64,000 nt of DNA, taken from Solibacillus palustris. GTDB taxonomy: Bacteria > Bacillota > Bacilli > Bacillales_A > Planococcaceae. Made by a program: the position numbers and the translations under genes. Below the pieces are notes generated by a model. That model made no database searches. It worked only from the letters and a program-made list of their open reading frames with translations, and was not told the origin of the DNA. The stretch spans positions 1,302,001 to 1,366,000 of the forward strand of contig NZ_JAKZFC010000001.1 of NCBI RefSeq assembly GCF_022549215.1, in the 5' to 3' direction. Positions 1 through 9,559 of the stretch are shown here, one piece after another. Each line of letters opens with the position of its first letter. The stretch's first letter is position 1.

Positions 1-288
1 TCGCAAATGTTAAAACAAATCTAGGTGTCGATTGGTTTTAACTTTGCCGAAGCCCGCAAAAAATAAGTAACACTGAACTCAATCCATTCTTTGTTAGTAA
101 ATTTGCTCAATGTAGATATTCTTTTTTCCGTAGCCCTACTCCAAAAATTAAACTGTAATTTCATTCCTTTAAAGGTAAATGACATTATTCACAAACAATA
201 TTTGTACATTTTATAGGGATATAGTATGTTTATTGGTAGGTAATTTATACGGAAAATGTATTTGGTTTTGCTAGAAAAGAGGGACAAA
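1..288. other. Left-edge region, no gene seen
   Basis: AT-rich sequence before the dynamin operon. I see no convincing reading frame on either strand. The promoter of the dynamin operon presumably lies in its last 100 bases (AT-rich around 190-240), but no -35/-10 pair is clear enough to call. Confidence 0.4.
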
Positions 289-3200
289 ATGAATGTGCTG
301 AACAAATTGATTGAGACGAAAATTATACTAGATAAAATACCAGATTTGCAGCAGTTTAAAAAGTCGTTAGAACAGTTTATTCGTTACTATGAAGATCCTG
401 TTCGTTTGTTAATTATGGGAGAGTTTAGTGTTGGGAAGTCATCCATTATTAACGAGTTATTACAACGAAATGTGTTACCAAGTAGCCTGTTACCAACAAC
501 GGCTATTACAACTTATATTCGTTATGATGAAAATGAGCGAATGGAAGTCCATTATTATAGCGGTAAAGTAGAAACCAAGCCGTTAACGGACTTAGCAAAA
601 TGGTCCTCAGAGCGAGAGAAGGAGACAGTAGCGCAACGTCAAGAAGTTGAGGACATACATATATATGTGAATCATCCATTGCTGAAAAAAGTAGTGTTAA
701 TCGATTCACCGGGTTTAAATTCTGCAAACGGTCATCATACCGCCCAAACGGAAAATACTTTTAACAATGCTGATGATATATTAAGTATTTTTGGTTATGG
801 GAAAGTTGGCAGTAGCACCGAAGTGACCCAATTAAAACAGTTAAATGAGATGGGCTTCATTCCTTTAGGTGTCATTAATATGATGGATGAGGCGGGGGAT
901 GAAGTTGATATATTCGACTATTACCAATATGAGCTTGCTAAACTAAAGCCCCACATACGTAATATGATCGGCGTTTCAGCATTAGATGCGAAAATAGCTC
1001 GAGAAGAGTCGGACGATGAACTTTTTGAGATTAGTGAGTTCCCCGTGCTTCTGAAAGAAATCGATACGATTGCAAATAACGTCAGCGCCAAAGAAAAAAA
1101 GTTTGCGATGCGATTTCAAGATTATTGTAATGAGGTAATGGGTGCGCTACAGCAATATGTAAAGACTGCCAACTATACACATGCTGTCGATCATATGAAT
1201 GATTTACATCAATTAATAGAACAACAGACGGTCGATAATTTAAAGCGCACACAGGATGAATTACAGGTAATCGAAAAAGAAGTGAAAGATATCCATTCTG
1301 TGATGGAGGCTCCGAAAAACTTCGTACAATGGATTTTTCATAAAAATACGTCGATTATTCAAGGGGAATTACCGCACGCTGATTATATCGAATATGTGAA
1401 TACATATAAGGAACTGGTGAATTCAAAACGAAAGCTTAAGCAAGAAGTCCAACAATATAACGATAGCACGTATGAGCAATTTCGAAGTAGTTTTCATATT
1501 CGAAGACGTTTAAAAATACCGCGTTATAAGTTTAGCATTCAGCGGGATAAAGCTACGTCTATCAAAAATCGTCGTAATTTTTTACTAGCCGATTTAAAAG
1601 AGCATAATAAAAAACTCAAGGCAATACAAAAGGAAATGGCCCAGCACACACCTTATTTCCAAACGGTTTACAGCGATCAATTAGATCGTCTACATCAGAG
1701 TAAAGAAAAGCTAAAAGCAGTGACTGATGCACAAATTGAAAAAAATAATGAATCCCTAGCAAAAGCAAACGGGACTATGCAAACGATGAAACCGTTAGAA
1801 GAGCTACTAAACAATTTAAATTATTTTGCTCAAATGCTTGGGTTTTCATTACAACCTAGTAGCATCGAATTAACTCATTTAGCATTAGGTGCCAAAATGG
1901 TGCGCTCAACGAATGAGCATAATACGATGCTACAAAATGCGGTACAGCTAAATAACATACAGACTATCTGGAATGCGGAAATCCAATATCCAGAGCCATA
2001 TAATTTATCGATTGAAAAAGTGAAAGCATTCTTCCTATATAGTCCTAAAATTCCGACGGGGCTCGTTGCAAGTTCGATCATTGGTTTTGGTTTGTATAAA
2101 GGGGCAGGGAATCTTCACTATTTAACGGATCTCTTACCAGAGGATACTGAAGAAATAGTGAACTACGAATCTTCGTATTCCGAGAGCGGAGGGGATCCAA
2201 GCTATTTACTTCACGACCCGGTTTTAGTCAGGGAAGATCAAATTATTGGACTACTTGAGGTAAATGAAGACATGTACGTCCAAAGGGATATAGAAGGTGA
2301 ATATACGAACGGTTATTTACTAGAGTATGGTTCGTTATGGGAAGTATATGAGATATTAGGGTCTCTGTATCGCATTCAGGACGATTTTTGGGTGGATTTA
2401 AGCAACTATTCAGATTATGTGTTTTCGCCAAACTATTATGTGCAAGATTTCGCCTATGATGCGCAAGAAATTATGAGGATGACTGCTAACAGTTCGAGTG
2501 CGACGTTATATGATGCTCCAAAAGGAAATAAGCTCTATATGCGACTAGAAGAAGGTGTTAGCTATTCCGTAGAGGCAATTAGTGAAAATCATTGGATGAA
2601 GCTTGAATCAAATGTTTGGGTGAAGCTGGATGAATCAATGACCATCTATCAAGAGGCAATGCACAATGCGCTTGAACCTGGCATGGCTTCTCCGATAAGA
2701 TCGGGTACAGCGAATCGTGAGTTATTCCCTATATTTGCTGGGCCAGATCGTTCTGAACCGGTTATTGGGCTATATGAAGGGGCCAGTGGGAGTGAAGTAA
2801 CGATTTATGAGGCTTATGATGGAGACTGGGTCAATATCGGTCGTGATGCTTGGGTAGAGGCGAAGAAATACTTAACGATTGATTGGGCATTTCATGATAC
2901 TTATAGCAGTGAAGAGGCAATTGGTGAGGTTAAAGTTTCGACACCTGTGTTAAACGTCCGTAGCGAGCCTTATAAAGAAAGTACATTACTTGGTATTTTA
3001 CGCGAAGATGAAGTATTAGAAGTGTATGATTTTGATAGTAATACAGGCTGGTATCGAATCGGTACGGATGCATGGGTGTCCAATGATGAAGAGTTAGTTG
3101 AATTTACGAGCTATGAAACGCCGTTTGAAACAGATATTTTTTCAGTAATTGGCTATGTTAATCTGACTGAATCGACCAATATTTACAATATGCCGTCACA

Positions 3201-3339
3201 TGATGCGGAAATTATCGGCTATACACCTGCTAATGTAAACTATACGTTTAACACGCCAGTAGAGTCAGGTTGGGTGATGATTTTTCCAGGTGAATGGATT
3301 TATTATGATGAATCAACCATGGACTATCAATTATATTAA
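289..3339 (+). CDS. Dynamin-like GTPase with C-terminal bacterial SH3-like repeats
   Basis: Predicted large GTPase of the bacterial dynamin superfamily, 1016 residues. The P-loop GEFSVGKSS is at residues 44-52, a switch-I-like PTT at 69-71, and the G3 motif DSPG at 139-142. The G4 position reads NMMD (197-200) rather than NKxD. Long helical and coiled-coil segments follow, then a short glycine-rich hydrophobic stretch at about 590-606 that could be a membrane-contact element. Residues about 640-1010 hold some five SH3b-like repeats; the fourth has the classic LNVRSEP strand at about 888, and several repeats end in a W-V or W-I pair. An in-frame ATG at 256 exists, but the ATG at 289 has the purine-rich site AAAAGAGGG at good spacing, so I chose it. 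First gene of the operon; the next starts 12 bases downstream. SH3b repeats usually bind cell-wall or extracellular ligands, so their fusion to a cytosolic GTPase is odd. Confidence 0.88.
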   Translation: MNVLNKLIETKIILDKIPDLQQFKKSLEQFIRYYEDPVRLLIMGEFSVGKSSIINELLQRNVLPSSLLPTTAITTYIRYDENERMEVHYYSGKVETKPLTDLAKWSSEREKETVAQRQEVEDIHIYVNHPLLKKVVLIDSPGLNSANGHHTAQTENTFNNADDILSIFGYGKVGSSTEVTQLKQLNEMGFIPLGVINMMDEAGDEVDIFDYYQYELAKLKPHIRNMIGVSALDAKIAREESDDELFEISEFPVLLKEIDTIANNVSAKEKKFAMRFQDYCNEVMGALQQYVKTANYTHAVDHMNDLHQLIEQQTVDNLKRTQDELQVIEKEVKDIHSVMEAPKNFVQWIFHKNTSIIQGELPHADYIEYVNTYKELVNSKRKLKQEVQQYNDSTYEQFRSSFHIRRRLKIPRYKFSIQRDKATSIKNRRNFLLADLKEHNKKLKAIQKEMAQHTPYFQTVYSDQLDRLHQSKEKLKAVTDAQIEKNNESLAKANGTMQTMKPLEELLNNLNYFAQMLGFSLQPSSIELTHLALGAKMVRSTNEHNTMLQNAVQLNNIQTIWNAEIQYPEPYNLSIEKVKAFFLYSPKIPTGLVASSIIGFGLYKGAGNLHYLTDLLPEDTEEIVNYESSYSESGGDPSYLLHDPVLVREDQIIGLLEVNEDMYVQRDIEGEYTNGYLLEYGSLWEVYEILGSLYRIQDDFWVDLSNYSDYVFSPNYYVQDFAYDAQEIMRMTANSSSATLYDAPKGNKLYMRLEEGVSYSVEAISENHWMKLESNVWVKLDESMTIYQEAMHNALEPGMASPIRSGTANRELFPIFAGPDRSEPVIGLYEGASGSEVTIYEAYDGDWVNIGRDAWVEAKKYLTIDWAFHDTYSSEEAIGEVKVSTPVLNVRSEPYKESTLLGILREDEVLEVYDFDSNTGWYRIGTDAWVSNDEELVEFTSYETPFETDIFSVIGYVNLTESTNIYNMPSHDAEIIGYTPANVNYTFNTPVESGWVMIFPGEWIYYDESTMDYQLY

Positions 3340-3351
3340 GGAGATCGAATC

Positions 3352-5271
3352 ATGCAAAATATGCAACACTTTGAAGACGCGAAGAACAAATTATTAAGTA
3401 ATTTATTGCTTGCCCAAAGATTTGTGGAGCAGCAAGCGTCCACACAAATTCAAGAAAGTATGCGTACAATTTACAACACATTACAACGCGAGCAATTTGA
3501 AGTGATCGTTGTCGGAGAGTTTTCAAACGGGAAATCTACGTTTATTAACGCTTTATTACGTGATATGGTTCTTCCCACATCAAACGTGCCGACGACATCC
3601 TTTATCAATAAAATCAACTATGCAAAAGAACCGAACTTTAAAATATGCTTTGACAACGGAAAAAAACAACAGCTCGATAAGGACGAATTTTTATCGTATG
3701 TGTCGGAGGATAAGCAAAAATTTGATCAAGTAAAAGAGGCGATGTTGCAAAAGTTAAACCCGTTAGCGAAGCAAGCAACGCATCTTGAAATTGGCTATCC
3801 GACTGATATTTGTGCGAATAATATCGTGATTATTGATTCACCCGGTACGAATGATATGGATGAACGCCGTGTGCAAATTACCGATGAATATATACCGAAA
3901 AGCGATGCAGCAATTTTCGTATTAAATGCGAAAAAAATATTCTCGGCCAGTGAACGAGCGTTTTTACAACGCATTATGGATGCAGATATTCAAAAAATCT
4001 TCTTTGTCATTAACTTTAAAGATGCGATTAAAACAGAGGAAGACTATAAAGCGATTGAAGACCTTGTTTTATCCAATTTACCAACAGGCTTAAAAGTTCC
4101 GAAAGTTCATTTCGTTTCAGCGCTTCATGCGTTGCAACATTATGTGCCGCCCGTCATTAGCGACAATAACCCACGTGCTCGTAGACGTCAAGCAAATCGC
4201 TTACCGTTAGTAGAAACTGGTATGCCAGAGCTTGAGCAAGCACTGTTTCGCTTTTTAACGAAGGATAGCGGTACAGCCAAGATTGCAAAGCCTGTGCAGC
4301 GTGCAGTAAGGCTTCTGCGCGAGGTGATTGATCAGCATTTATCGTTTGAAATTCGGTCGTTAAGTGAATCAATTGCAAATATTGAACAGCACGTTCAAGA
4401 AATTCGCATGAAATTACAGCAGGAAGAGAACAATTTACAATCAAATTCGAAAGCGTTTCATCGTAAAGTTGAAAGCGAGTCTAATCAAATTGTCGCATGG
4501 TATAAAAGTGAAATTGTTAAAATTTCTGCAACTGCGAAAAATGTTTTAGAAGAGGGACTGCGAAAAGGCGAAGAACCTGAAACGATCAAAACGAACATTG
4601 ATTTTAAAACGGGCCCGCTTGAAAAAAAGTTAAATATGGGGCTTAAGGAACGTACGAATAAAATGACGAATCACTTGGTTGCTACTGAGCTCCAAGGGGT
4701 ATCAAATAATATTTCATCGCTAACACAGGGGTTATTTGAAAGCTCAACTGTAACGTCAGAATGGTCTGGTGATATCACTATGAGTCTGCAACCAGAGAAA
4801 ATTATGAACGGTATGGTAGTTGGTGGCTTGTTAGCAGGTAGTGCATCAGTAATATTGTCAGGTGGCTTTTTTGGATGGACCACTCTTGCTGCAAGTTTAG
4901 GGGCAGGAGTAGGAGGAGCTGCTGTACACGCATATAATAATTCAAGGGATGTAGAAGATCAGCTTCGAAAACAAGTTCGTGAACGTTATGAAAAAGGATT
5001 AACACGTCGAGCAAAGGAAATTGAAAAGAGCTTTGAACAACTTGCGAGTGAAATGCGCATCAATTACGAGCAACATACGCATCAGCTTATTGAAACAGAA
5101 CGTAAGCGTGCAGATAAAATTCTGGCAAACCAAAAGTTATCAGCCGATGAGCAAGAAAAGAAAATACACCATTTAAAGCAGCAACAAAAGCTAGGAGAAT
5201 CAATCATTTATCAGCTCAACACGATTTACCAGGATTACACGAAACAGGAGGATTTGAATTTATATGTATAG
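3352..5271 (+). CDS. Dynamin-like GTPase, second paralogue
   Basis: Predicted membrane-remodelling GTPase of the bacterial dynamin-like family, 639 residues. P-loop GEFSNGKST at residues 55-63, switch I PTT at 80-82, G3 DSPGTND at about 162-168, and NFKD as the likely G4. The middle is long, charged and helical. A hydrophobic glycine/alanine-rich hairpin at about 484-527 is a good candidate for the membrane-inserting paddle, followed by a highly charged C-terminal coiled coil. The ribosome binding site AAGGAG overlaps the stop codon of the first dynamin gene, and the 3-prime end overlaps the third by 8 bases, so the three are almost certainly co-translated. Family assignment is firm; the biological role is inferred. 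Confidence 0.9.
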   Translation: MQNMQHFEDAKNKLLSNLLLAQRFVEQQASTQIQESMRTIYNTLQREQFEVIVVGEFSNGKSTFINALLRDMVLPTSNVPTTSFINKINYAKEPNFKICFDNGKKQQLDKDEFLSYVSEDKQKFDQVKEAMLQKLNPLAKQATHLEIGYPTDICANNIVIIDSPGTNDMDERRVQITDEYIPKSDAAIFVLNAKKIFSASERAFLQRIMDADIQKIFFVINFKDAIKTEEDYKAIEDLVLSNLPTGLKVPKVHFVSALHALQHYVPPVISDNNPRARRRQANRLPLVETGMPELEQALFRFLTKDSGTAKIAKPVQRAVRLLREVIDQHLSFEIRSLSESIANIEQHVQEIRMKLQQEENNLQSNSKAFHRKVESESNQIVAWYKSEIVKISATAKNVLEEGLRKGEEPETIKTNIDFKTGPLEKKLNMGLKERTNKMTNHLVATELQGVSNNISSLTQGLFESSTVTSEWSGDITMSLQPEKIMNGMVVGGLLAGSASVILSGGFFGWTTLAASLGAGVGGAAVHAYNNSRDVEDQLRKQVRERYEKGLTRRAKEIEKSFEQLASEMRINYEQHTHQLIETERKRADKILANQKLSADEQEKKIHHLKQQQKLGESIIYQLNTIYQDYTKQEDLNLYV

Positions 5272-7021
5272 TCAAATTCGAGAAGCAGTTGAGCAACTAA
5301 ACAGCATAGCTAGCGCGCATCATTTTCCACATCTAAATGAACAATGTGCCCATTTAATTACGGATATTCAGCAAGATGCTTACTCCTTCATCGTTGTTGG
5401 AGAATTTAGTACGGGAAAATCGACGTTTATTAACGGTTTAATGGGAAAATCGTTATTGCCAACAGGTATTACGCCAACAACCTCAACGATTAACATTTTA
5501 CAGTACGGAGAGCCAGCGATTGCGATTCATTTTTTAAACGGCGAGGAAGAACATGTGACCGATATGAGTCGTTTACACGATTTTATCGCTTCAAAGCTAG
5601 ATGAGGTCGATTCCATTAATTATATTGGCGTTTTTCAGCCACTAGAGTTTTTACAAAATCGCACAATGGTTATTGATACCCCAGGGTTAAATGATGTCAA
5701 TGAATTACGTTCAGATATTACGTATCAATATATCCCACGCGCGGATGTGATGTTTTTCTTACTGGATTGCCGTACCCCATTGCGCGCATCGGAATTTGAG
5801 TTTTTAACGGAAACTTTAGTCGCTCAAGGACTGGATCGCATTATTTTTATCGCCAATTTTGCAGACGATGTTGATGAGGACGAGCTACCGTTTATTATTG
5901 AAAAAATGGAGAACAAGCTAAAGGAAGGGCTTCAACTGGATTCTGTTGAAATTATTGCGTATTCGGCGCTTGAAGCATTAGAAGGTAAAGCCGAGCAAGA
6001 CGAGGAGCTTCTAGAGATTTCAGGCTATAACCGTGTAGTAGAACGCATGCAAGTATTATGTGAAGATAATACGCGCAAAGCTGAAAAGTGTAAACGTTTT
6101 GAGCAGCGTGAGCATATGATTCGCCAGGAGCTTGTTCATTTACTGCATCAAAAGCAAAAGTTAAACAACCATTCCAAGGAAGAATTGCAACAAGAGTTGG
6201 AAAAACTAGTGAAGTGGCGTGAGGGGCAAGAGGCAGTGATTGCCAATCTTCGTAAGTATTATGAGGAACGTGTGTTTGATTTTGAAAGAATGGCATCAAA
6301 ATCCGTTAGGACGTTTTTTGAGAAGGCGGAATCCTCATTAATCGAAGAGATTGAACTGTTTCAGGGGAATAATATCCAGCACTTTTTTGAAAAGCGCCTG
6401 CCATCGATCATGAACAACAAATTGAAAAACTGGATTGAACAGTATAGTCCGCAGCTACAAATTTTAATTGCGAAGCTGGAAGAGGCATTAACAGATATTT
6501 TAACAGATTTACTTAACGAAAAGGTTTATACGAATCAGTTTGCTGTTGAACCAGAGCTCTCAAAAGGGGGAGGGGTTGAAATTGAAATCGCTAAAAAACC
6601 AGACCCAACGATTGCTTCGGGGTTAATCGTAGGTGGTACGAGTGCGCTATTTTTAATTCTTGGTGGTCCAATTTTACTACCAATTATCGGTATGGTTGGC
6701 TTACCGTATTTACAAAAGAAGCTAATTGAAGACCAGCTGAAAAAAATTAAACCACAAGTAATTAGCGATTTGCAAATGAAAATAATGATAGTGCGTCACG
6801 ATTTTGAACAGGAAATTCATCAATATTTACGTACGAATTGTGAAAAAGTATACGAATCATGTATTCGTATTTACGAGCAACGTATCGAACAACAATCGGC
6901 ATTAATTCAACAACGTTTACAAGAGTTGAAGTCGAGTGCAGAAGATGGTCAGCAAGAAAATGTCGTAATTCAACAACAATTAATCGCAATACAAACGCTA
7001 AAATTAGAGGAGGCAAAATAA
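5264..7021 (+). CDS. Dynamin-like GTPase, third paralogue
   Basis: Third predicted dynamin-like GTPase, 585 residues. P-loop GEFSTGKST at 46-54, PTT switch at about 72-74, G3 DTPGLND at about 138-144, and ANFADD near the G4 position. A Q/E/K-rich coiled coil occupies the middle. A hydrophobic hairpin at about 450-482 (rich in Gly, Leu, Ile) precedes a final coiled coil. The start ATG lies inside the end of the preceding gene with GGAGG twelve bases upstream. The stop overlaps the next gene as TAATG. Known bacterial dynamins often work as pairs that tether or fuse membranes; three distinct ones in a row suggest a hetero-oligomer, which is inference. Confidence 0.9.
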   Translation: MYSQIREAVEQLNSIASAHHFPHLNEQCAHLITDIQQDAYSFIVVGEFSTGKSTFINGLMGKSLLPTGITPTTSTINILQYGEPAIAIHFLNGEEEHVTDMSRLHDFIASKLDEVDSINYIGVFQPLEFLQNRTMVIDTPGLNDVNELRSDITYQYIPRADVMFFLLDCRTPLRASEFEFLTETLVAQGLDRIIFIANFADDVDEDELPFIIEKMENKLKEGLQLDSVEIIAYSALEALEGKAEQDEELLEISGYNRVVERMQVLCEDNTRKAEKCKRFEQREHMIRQELVHLLHQKQKLNNHSKEELQQELEKLVKWREGQEAVIANLRKYYEERVFDFERMASKSVRTFFEKAESSLIEEIELFQGNNIQHFFEKRLPSIMNNKLKNWIEQYSPQLQILIAKLEEALTDILTDLLNEKVYTNQFAVEPELSKGGGVEIEIAKKPDPTIASGLIVGGTSALFLILGGPILLPIIGMVGLPYLQKKLIEDQLKKIKPQVISDLQMKIMIVRHDFEQEIHQYLRTNCEKVYESCIRIYEQRIEQQSALIQQRLQELKSSAEDGQQENVVIQQQLIAIQTLKLEEAK

Positions 7022-7326
7022 TGTTTGACCCAACTTTCCAAATGGATGCCAATAATAATGCTTTTGATCATACTCAACAACAATTCGAAGCAGAGTACGG
7101 GAGTGGTTTAGTGGATAATACATTTCAATTAAGCCCAGGAGTTGCAGGCTATAATGAACTTTATTTTGGGAACGATCCGCTTAGTAAGGCTCATCAATAT
7201 CAATGTCCACAGTTTACAAAGGTTACTTGGATTGACCCTTATATAAAATCGGATGGCACGCTTGTTGACGGGCATTTCCGTTCAATGCCGGATGATACGA
7301 CATTAAACAATTTAAATCGATTTTAA
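7021..7326 (+). CDS. Small partner protein of the dynamin operon
   Basis: Protein of 101 residues, translationally coupled to the third dynamin by a TAATG overlap, with AGAGGAGG just upstream. There is no signal peptide or membrane segment. The N-terminal half is Asn/Gln/Asp-rich. The C-terminal third has the pattern IDPYIKSDGTLVDGHFRS followed by PDD and NN. This resembles a short motif (YxRxDGTxVxxHxRSxP) found, from memory, at the ends of many uncharacterised bacterial proteins. One cysteine is present. I do not recognise a named family. Its position makes it a likely accessory or adaptor of the GTPases. It is the last gene of the operon. Confidence 0.78.
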   Translation: MFDPTFQMDANNNAFDHTQQQFEAEYGSGLVDNTFQLSPGVAGYNELYFGNDPLSKAHQYQCPQFTKVTWIDPYIKSDGTLVDGHFRSMPDDTTLNNLNRF

Positions 7327-7676
7327 ATTTGCAGAAATCCTTTTAGCATTACCAACAATAGTAAACCCTACATTTATTAAAGTTTAAGGATGACGACTAA
7401 ATAAAAATATTAGCATGAATCATGAACTGCTTCCTGTCGAGTAAACAGGGTAAATAAAGAAAATATCATAAGCGGCTTGGGCCAATTAATATTTTTGTTT
7501 TATTCTAAATGTAGGGATAAGTAGGTAATTTAAGTGCAATACAACATTCATGAGCAGTCTTATTACCAAAAAAGGAACAAAACAATCCATCTCTTTATAT
7601 TGAAGTTACCAAAATTGACAAGAGACTGCTAAAACTAAAAAGACTTAAAATTCATAGTCGATTCCTACTAAAGATT
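7327..7676. other. Intergenic region between convergent dynamin operon and DedA gene
   Basis: About 350 bases with no open frame of note. A loose inverted pair (AGCAGTCT near 7552 and AGACTGCT near 7623) is far apart and probably not a terminator. I see no clear Rho-independent terminator for either flanking unit. Confidence 0.4.
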
Positions 7677-8339
7677 TTAGTGTGAATCGACTTTATTAAT
7701 GTCCATTGTTTTTCTAAATTGTTTGATGTAGGCAAACCCAGTAATTCCAAAGACAATTACTGAAATAATGCTAAGTGTAAGTACTAAATTATCCTCAACC
7801 CAAGGAACATTCCCCAATACAAAGCCACCAGCTAGCCAAACGGTTGTCCAAATAATAGCGCCGACAAAGTTGTAGCGTAAAAACGTACTATATGAAAAGT
7901 TTGTGTAGCCAGAAATAAATGGCGTCATTGTTCGCATAAGTGGCACAAATCGTGAAAATGTAATCGCAACTCGGTCGTAATTCTCAAGGAAATGCTGTGC
8001 TTTTTGTACGTTTTCTTCAGATACGATTTTCATAAATAAATTGCGCTGAGCTGGGATTTTTCGTATGGATCGACCGATAAAATAGTTGTTGCAATCGGCA
8101 AGTGTAGTTGCAACAATAAACAATATAAATAGAACCATTAAATCAAGCTTTCCAAGCGCGGCTAAGGTACCACTTGTAAAAACGGTGCTATCTCCAGGTA
8201 AAAATGTTAAAATAACGAAAGCGGTTTTTGTAAATACAACAGCAAACAACAGCAAATATATATAAATGCCAAGTTCTTTTATGTAATGAAAAATTACTTG
8301 ATCGATTTCTCGTAGAAATTGGATGATGTCAGGCAGCAT
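7677..8339 (-). CDS. DedA family membrane protein
   Basis: Integral membrane protein of the DedA/SNARE-associated (VTT) family, 220 residues, close to the usual length. Bacterial members act in lipid flipping and membrane homeostasis. Visible family features are the early FLPGDST segment (GD motif in the first re-entrant region), the FSRFVPLMRTMTPFISG block with its conserved arginine and proline residues, and Gly-rich membrane helices near the C-terminus. The start has AAAGGAAA upstream. It stands alone, convergent with the dynamin operon and divergent from the DUF1648 gene. Confidence 0.9.
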   Translation of the reverse strand: MLPDIIQFLREIDQVIFHYIKELGIYIYLLLFAVVFTKTAFVILTFLPGDSTVFTSGTLAALGKLDLMVLFILFIVATTLADCNNYFIGRSIRKIPAQRNLFMKIVSEENVQKAQHFLENYDRVAITFSRFVPLMRTMTPFISGYTNFSYSTFLRYNFVGAIIWTTVWLAGGFVLGNVPWVEDNLVLTLSIISVIVFGITGFAYIKQFRKTMDINKVDSH

Positions 8340-8442
8340 AGTAGTTTCCTTTCAATGATTATTAATATGTATTAGTATAGCCGAATTTTGGAAATTTTGT
8401 TTGTTTCGGCTCTGAAAATTTTCGTGAAACTGGGGTGAAAAA

Positions 8443-8946
8443 TTGTTTAATGAATCGACAAAACCAAAGCTACACATTCCGAAAACAAAATTGGAGTGGG
8501 GCTTTGATACAGTAGGGTATTTAGCGCTTGCCACGATGTTTGTCGTGCTTATTGTCAATTGGAGTGACCTACCTGCGCAAGTGCCAGCTCATGTTGGGGC
8601 AAATGGACAGGTCGATCGCTGGGGCTCGAAATGGGAGTTGCTTATATTACCTGTCATTGGAATTGGGCTGCATTTTTTCCTGTTTGTTTTAGAAAAGTTC
8701 CCAGAAACACATAATTACCCAGCAAATTTTAATGAAAAAAACGCAGTCGCTTTTTACACTAATAGCCGTCAAACAATGAATTATACGCGTAATATTATTA
8801 ATGTGCTATTTACATATTCGGTAATTGAGGTCACTTCGCTTGCACTTGGACATGACAGTTCACTCGGTTTGCTATTTTACATGATTTTAGGTTTGCTGTT
8901 TATTGTGCTTGGCTACAAAATATACAAAACGTTTCAAATAAAATGA
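8443..8946 (+). CDS. DUF1648-type membrane protein
   Basis: Membrane protein of 167 residues. After a first transmembrane helix it has the DUF1648 signature: LPAQVPAHVGANGQVDRWGS, that is the P-x-H-x-x-x-x-G-x-x-D-x-x-G pattern, followed by three more predicted helices. The start is a TTG at 8443 preceded by GGGGTG at good spacing; there is no ATG nearby. DUF1648 is found in SdpI-like immunity proteins and many small Bacillus membrane proteins, but the function of this one cannot be told from sequence. Confidence 0.8.
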   Translation: MFNESTKPKLHIPKTKLEWGFDTVGYLALATMFVVLIVNWSDLPAQVPAHVGANGQVDRWGSKWELLILPVIGIGLHFFLFVLEKFPETHNYPANFNEKNAVAFYTNSRQTMNYTRNIINVLFTYSVIEVTSLALGHDSSLGLLFYMILGLLFIVLGYKIYKTFQIK

Positions 8947-8959
8947 TGAGGTGTTATAA

Positions 8960-9439
8960 ATGAAGGCTTATTTAGCAAACGGACTATTTTCAATTGGGGA
9001 TCGTTATGTCAATGATCTATTAGCACGCGAATTACGCGCAGCGATTCCACAAATAGATCTTTACGTACCACAAGAAAATGATGCAATTAATGATAAAAAT
9101 GCCTATGCGGATAGCTTAGCTATTGCGCAAGCGGATTTAAATAGTTTAAAAGAGAGCGACGTGTTAATTGCCGTAATTGATGGAGTAGAAATTGATTCAG
9201 GTGTTGCCGCAGAAATTGGTGCGTTTGCAATGCTTAACCGTCCGATTGTGGCGCTATTAAGCGATGTACGTCAGCAAGGAAGAACGAATGCTAAGAAAAT
9301 TGAGGCACTCATTGCGGATGGTACAGAAAATCAATTTATTTACCGCAATTTATTCGTTGTTGGATTGATTAAGCAAAATGGTGTGATTGCAACAACGATT
9401 GAGGACGTTGTGGCGCTGGTAAAAGAGTTAGGTAAATAA
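8960..9439 (+). CDS. Nucleoside 2-deoxyribosyltransferase family protein
   Basis: Cytosolic protein of 159 residues with the nucleoside 2-deoxyribosyltransferase fold: N-terminal AYLANGLFSIGDRY, a central ESDVLIAVIDG strand, and VEIDSGVAAEIGAFAML, whose D-S-G-x-x-x-E-I-G motif holds the catalytic glutamate. The family swaps nucleobases between deoxynucleosides in salvage. It starts 13 bases after the DUF1648 gene with GAGGTG upstream, so the two may be cotranscribed, though their roles do not obviously connect. Confidence 0.88.
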   Translation: MKAYLANGLFSIGDRYVNDLLARELRAAIPQIDLYVPQENDAINDKNAYADSLAIAQADLNSLKESDVLIAVIDGVEIDSGVAAEIGAFAMLNRPIVALLSDVRQQGRTNAKKIEALIADGTENQFIYRNLFVVGLIKQNGVIATTIEDVVALVKELGK

Positions 9440-9559
9440 TTTTAAGCAAGCTGTATTTCTTAGGGGATATGGCTTTTTTATTTGTATAATAAAGTTTTTA
9501 TAAAAATTTTACATATTTTCAAAACTCGTTCGTCTAGTAAGGTAAGAGAGGTGACGTAC

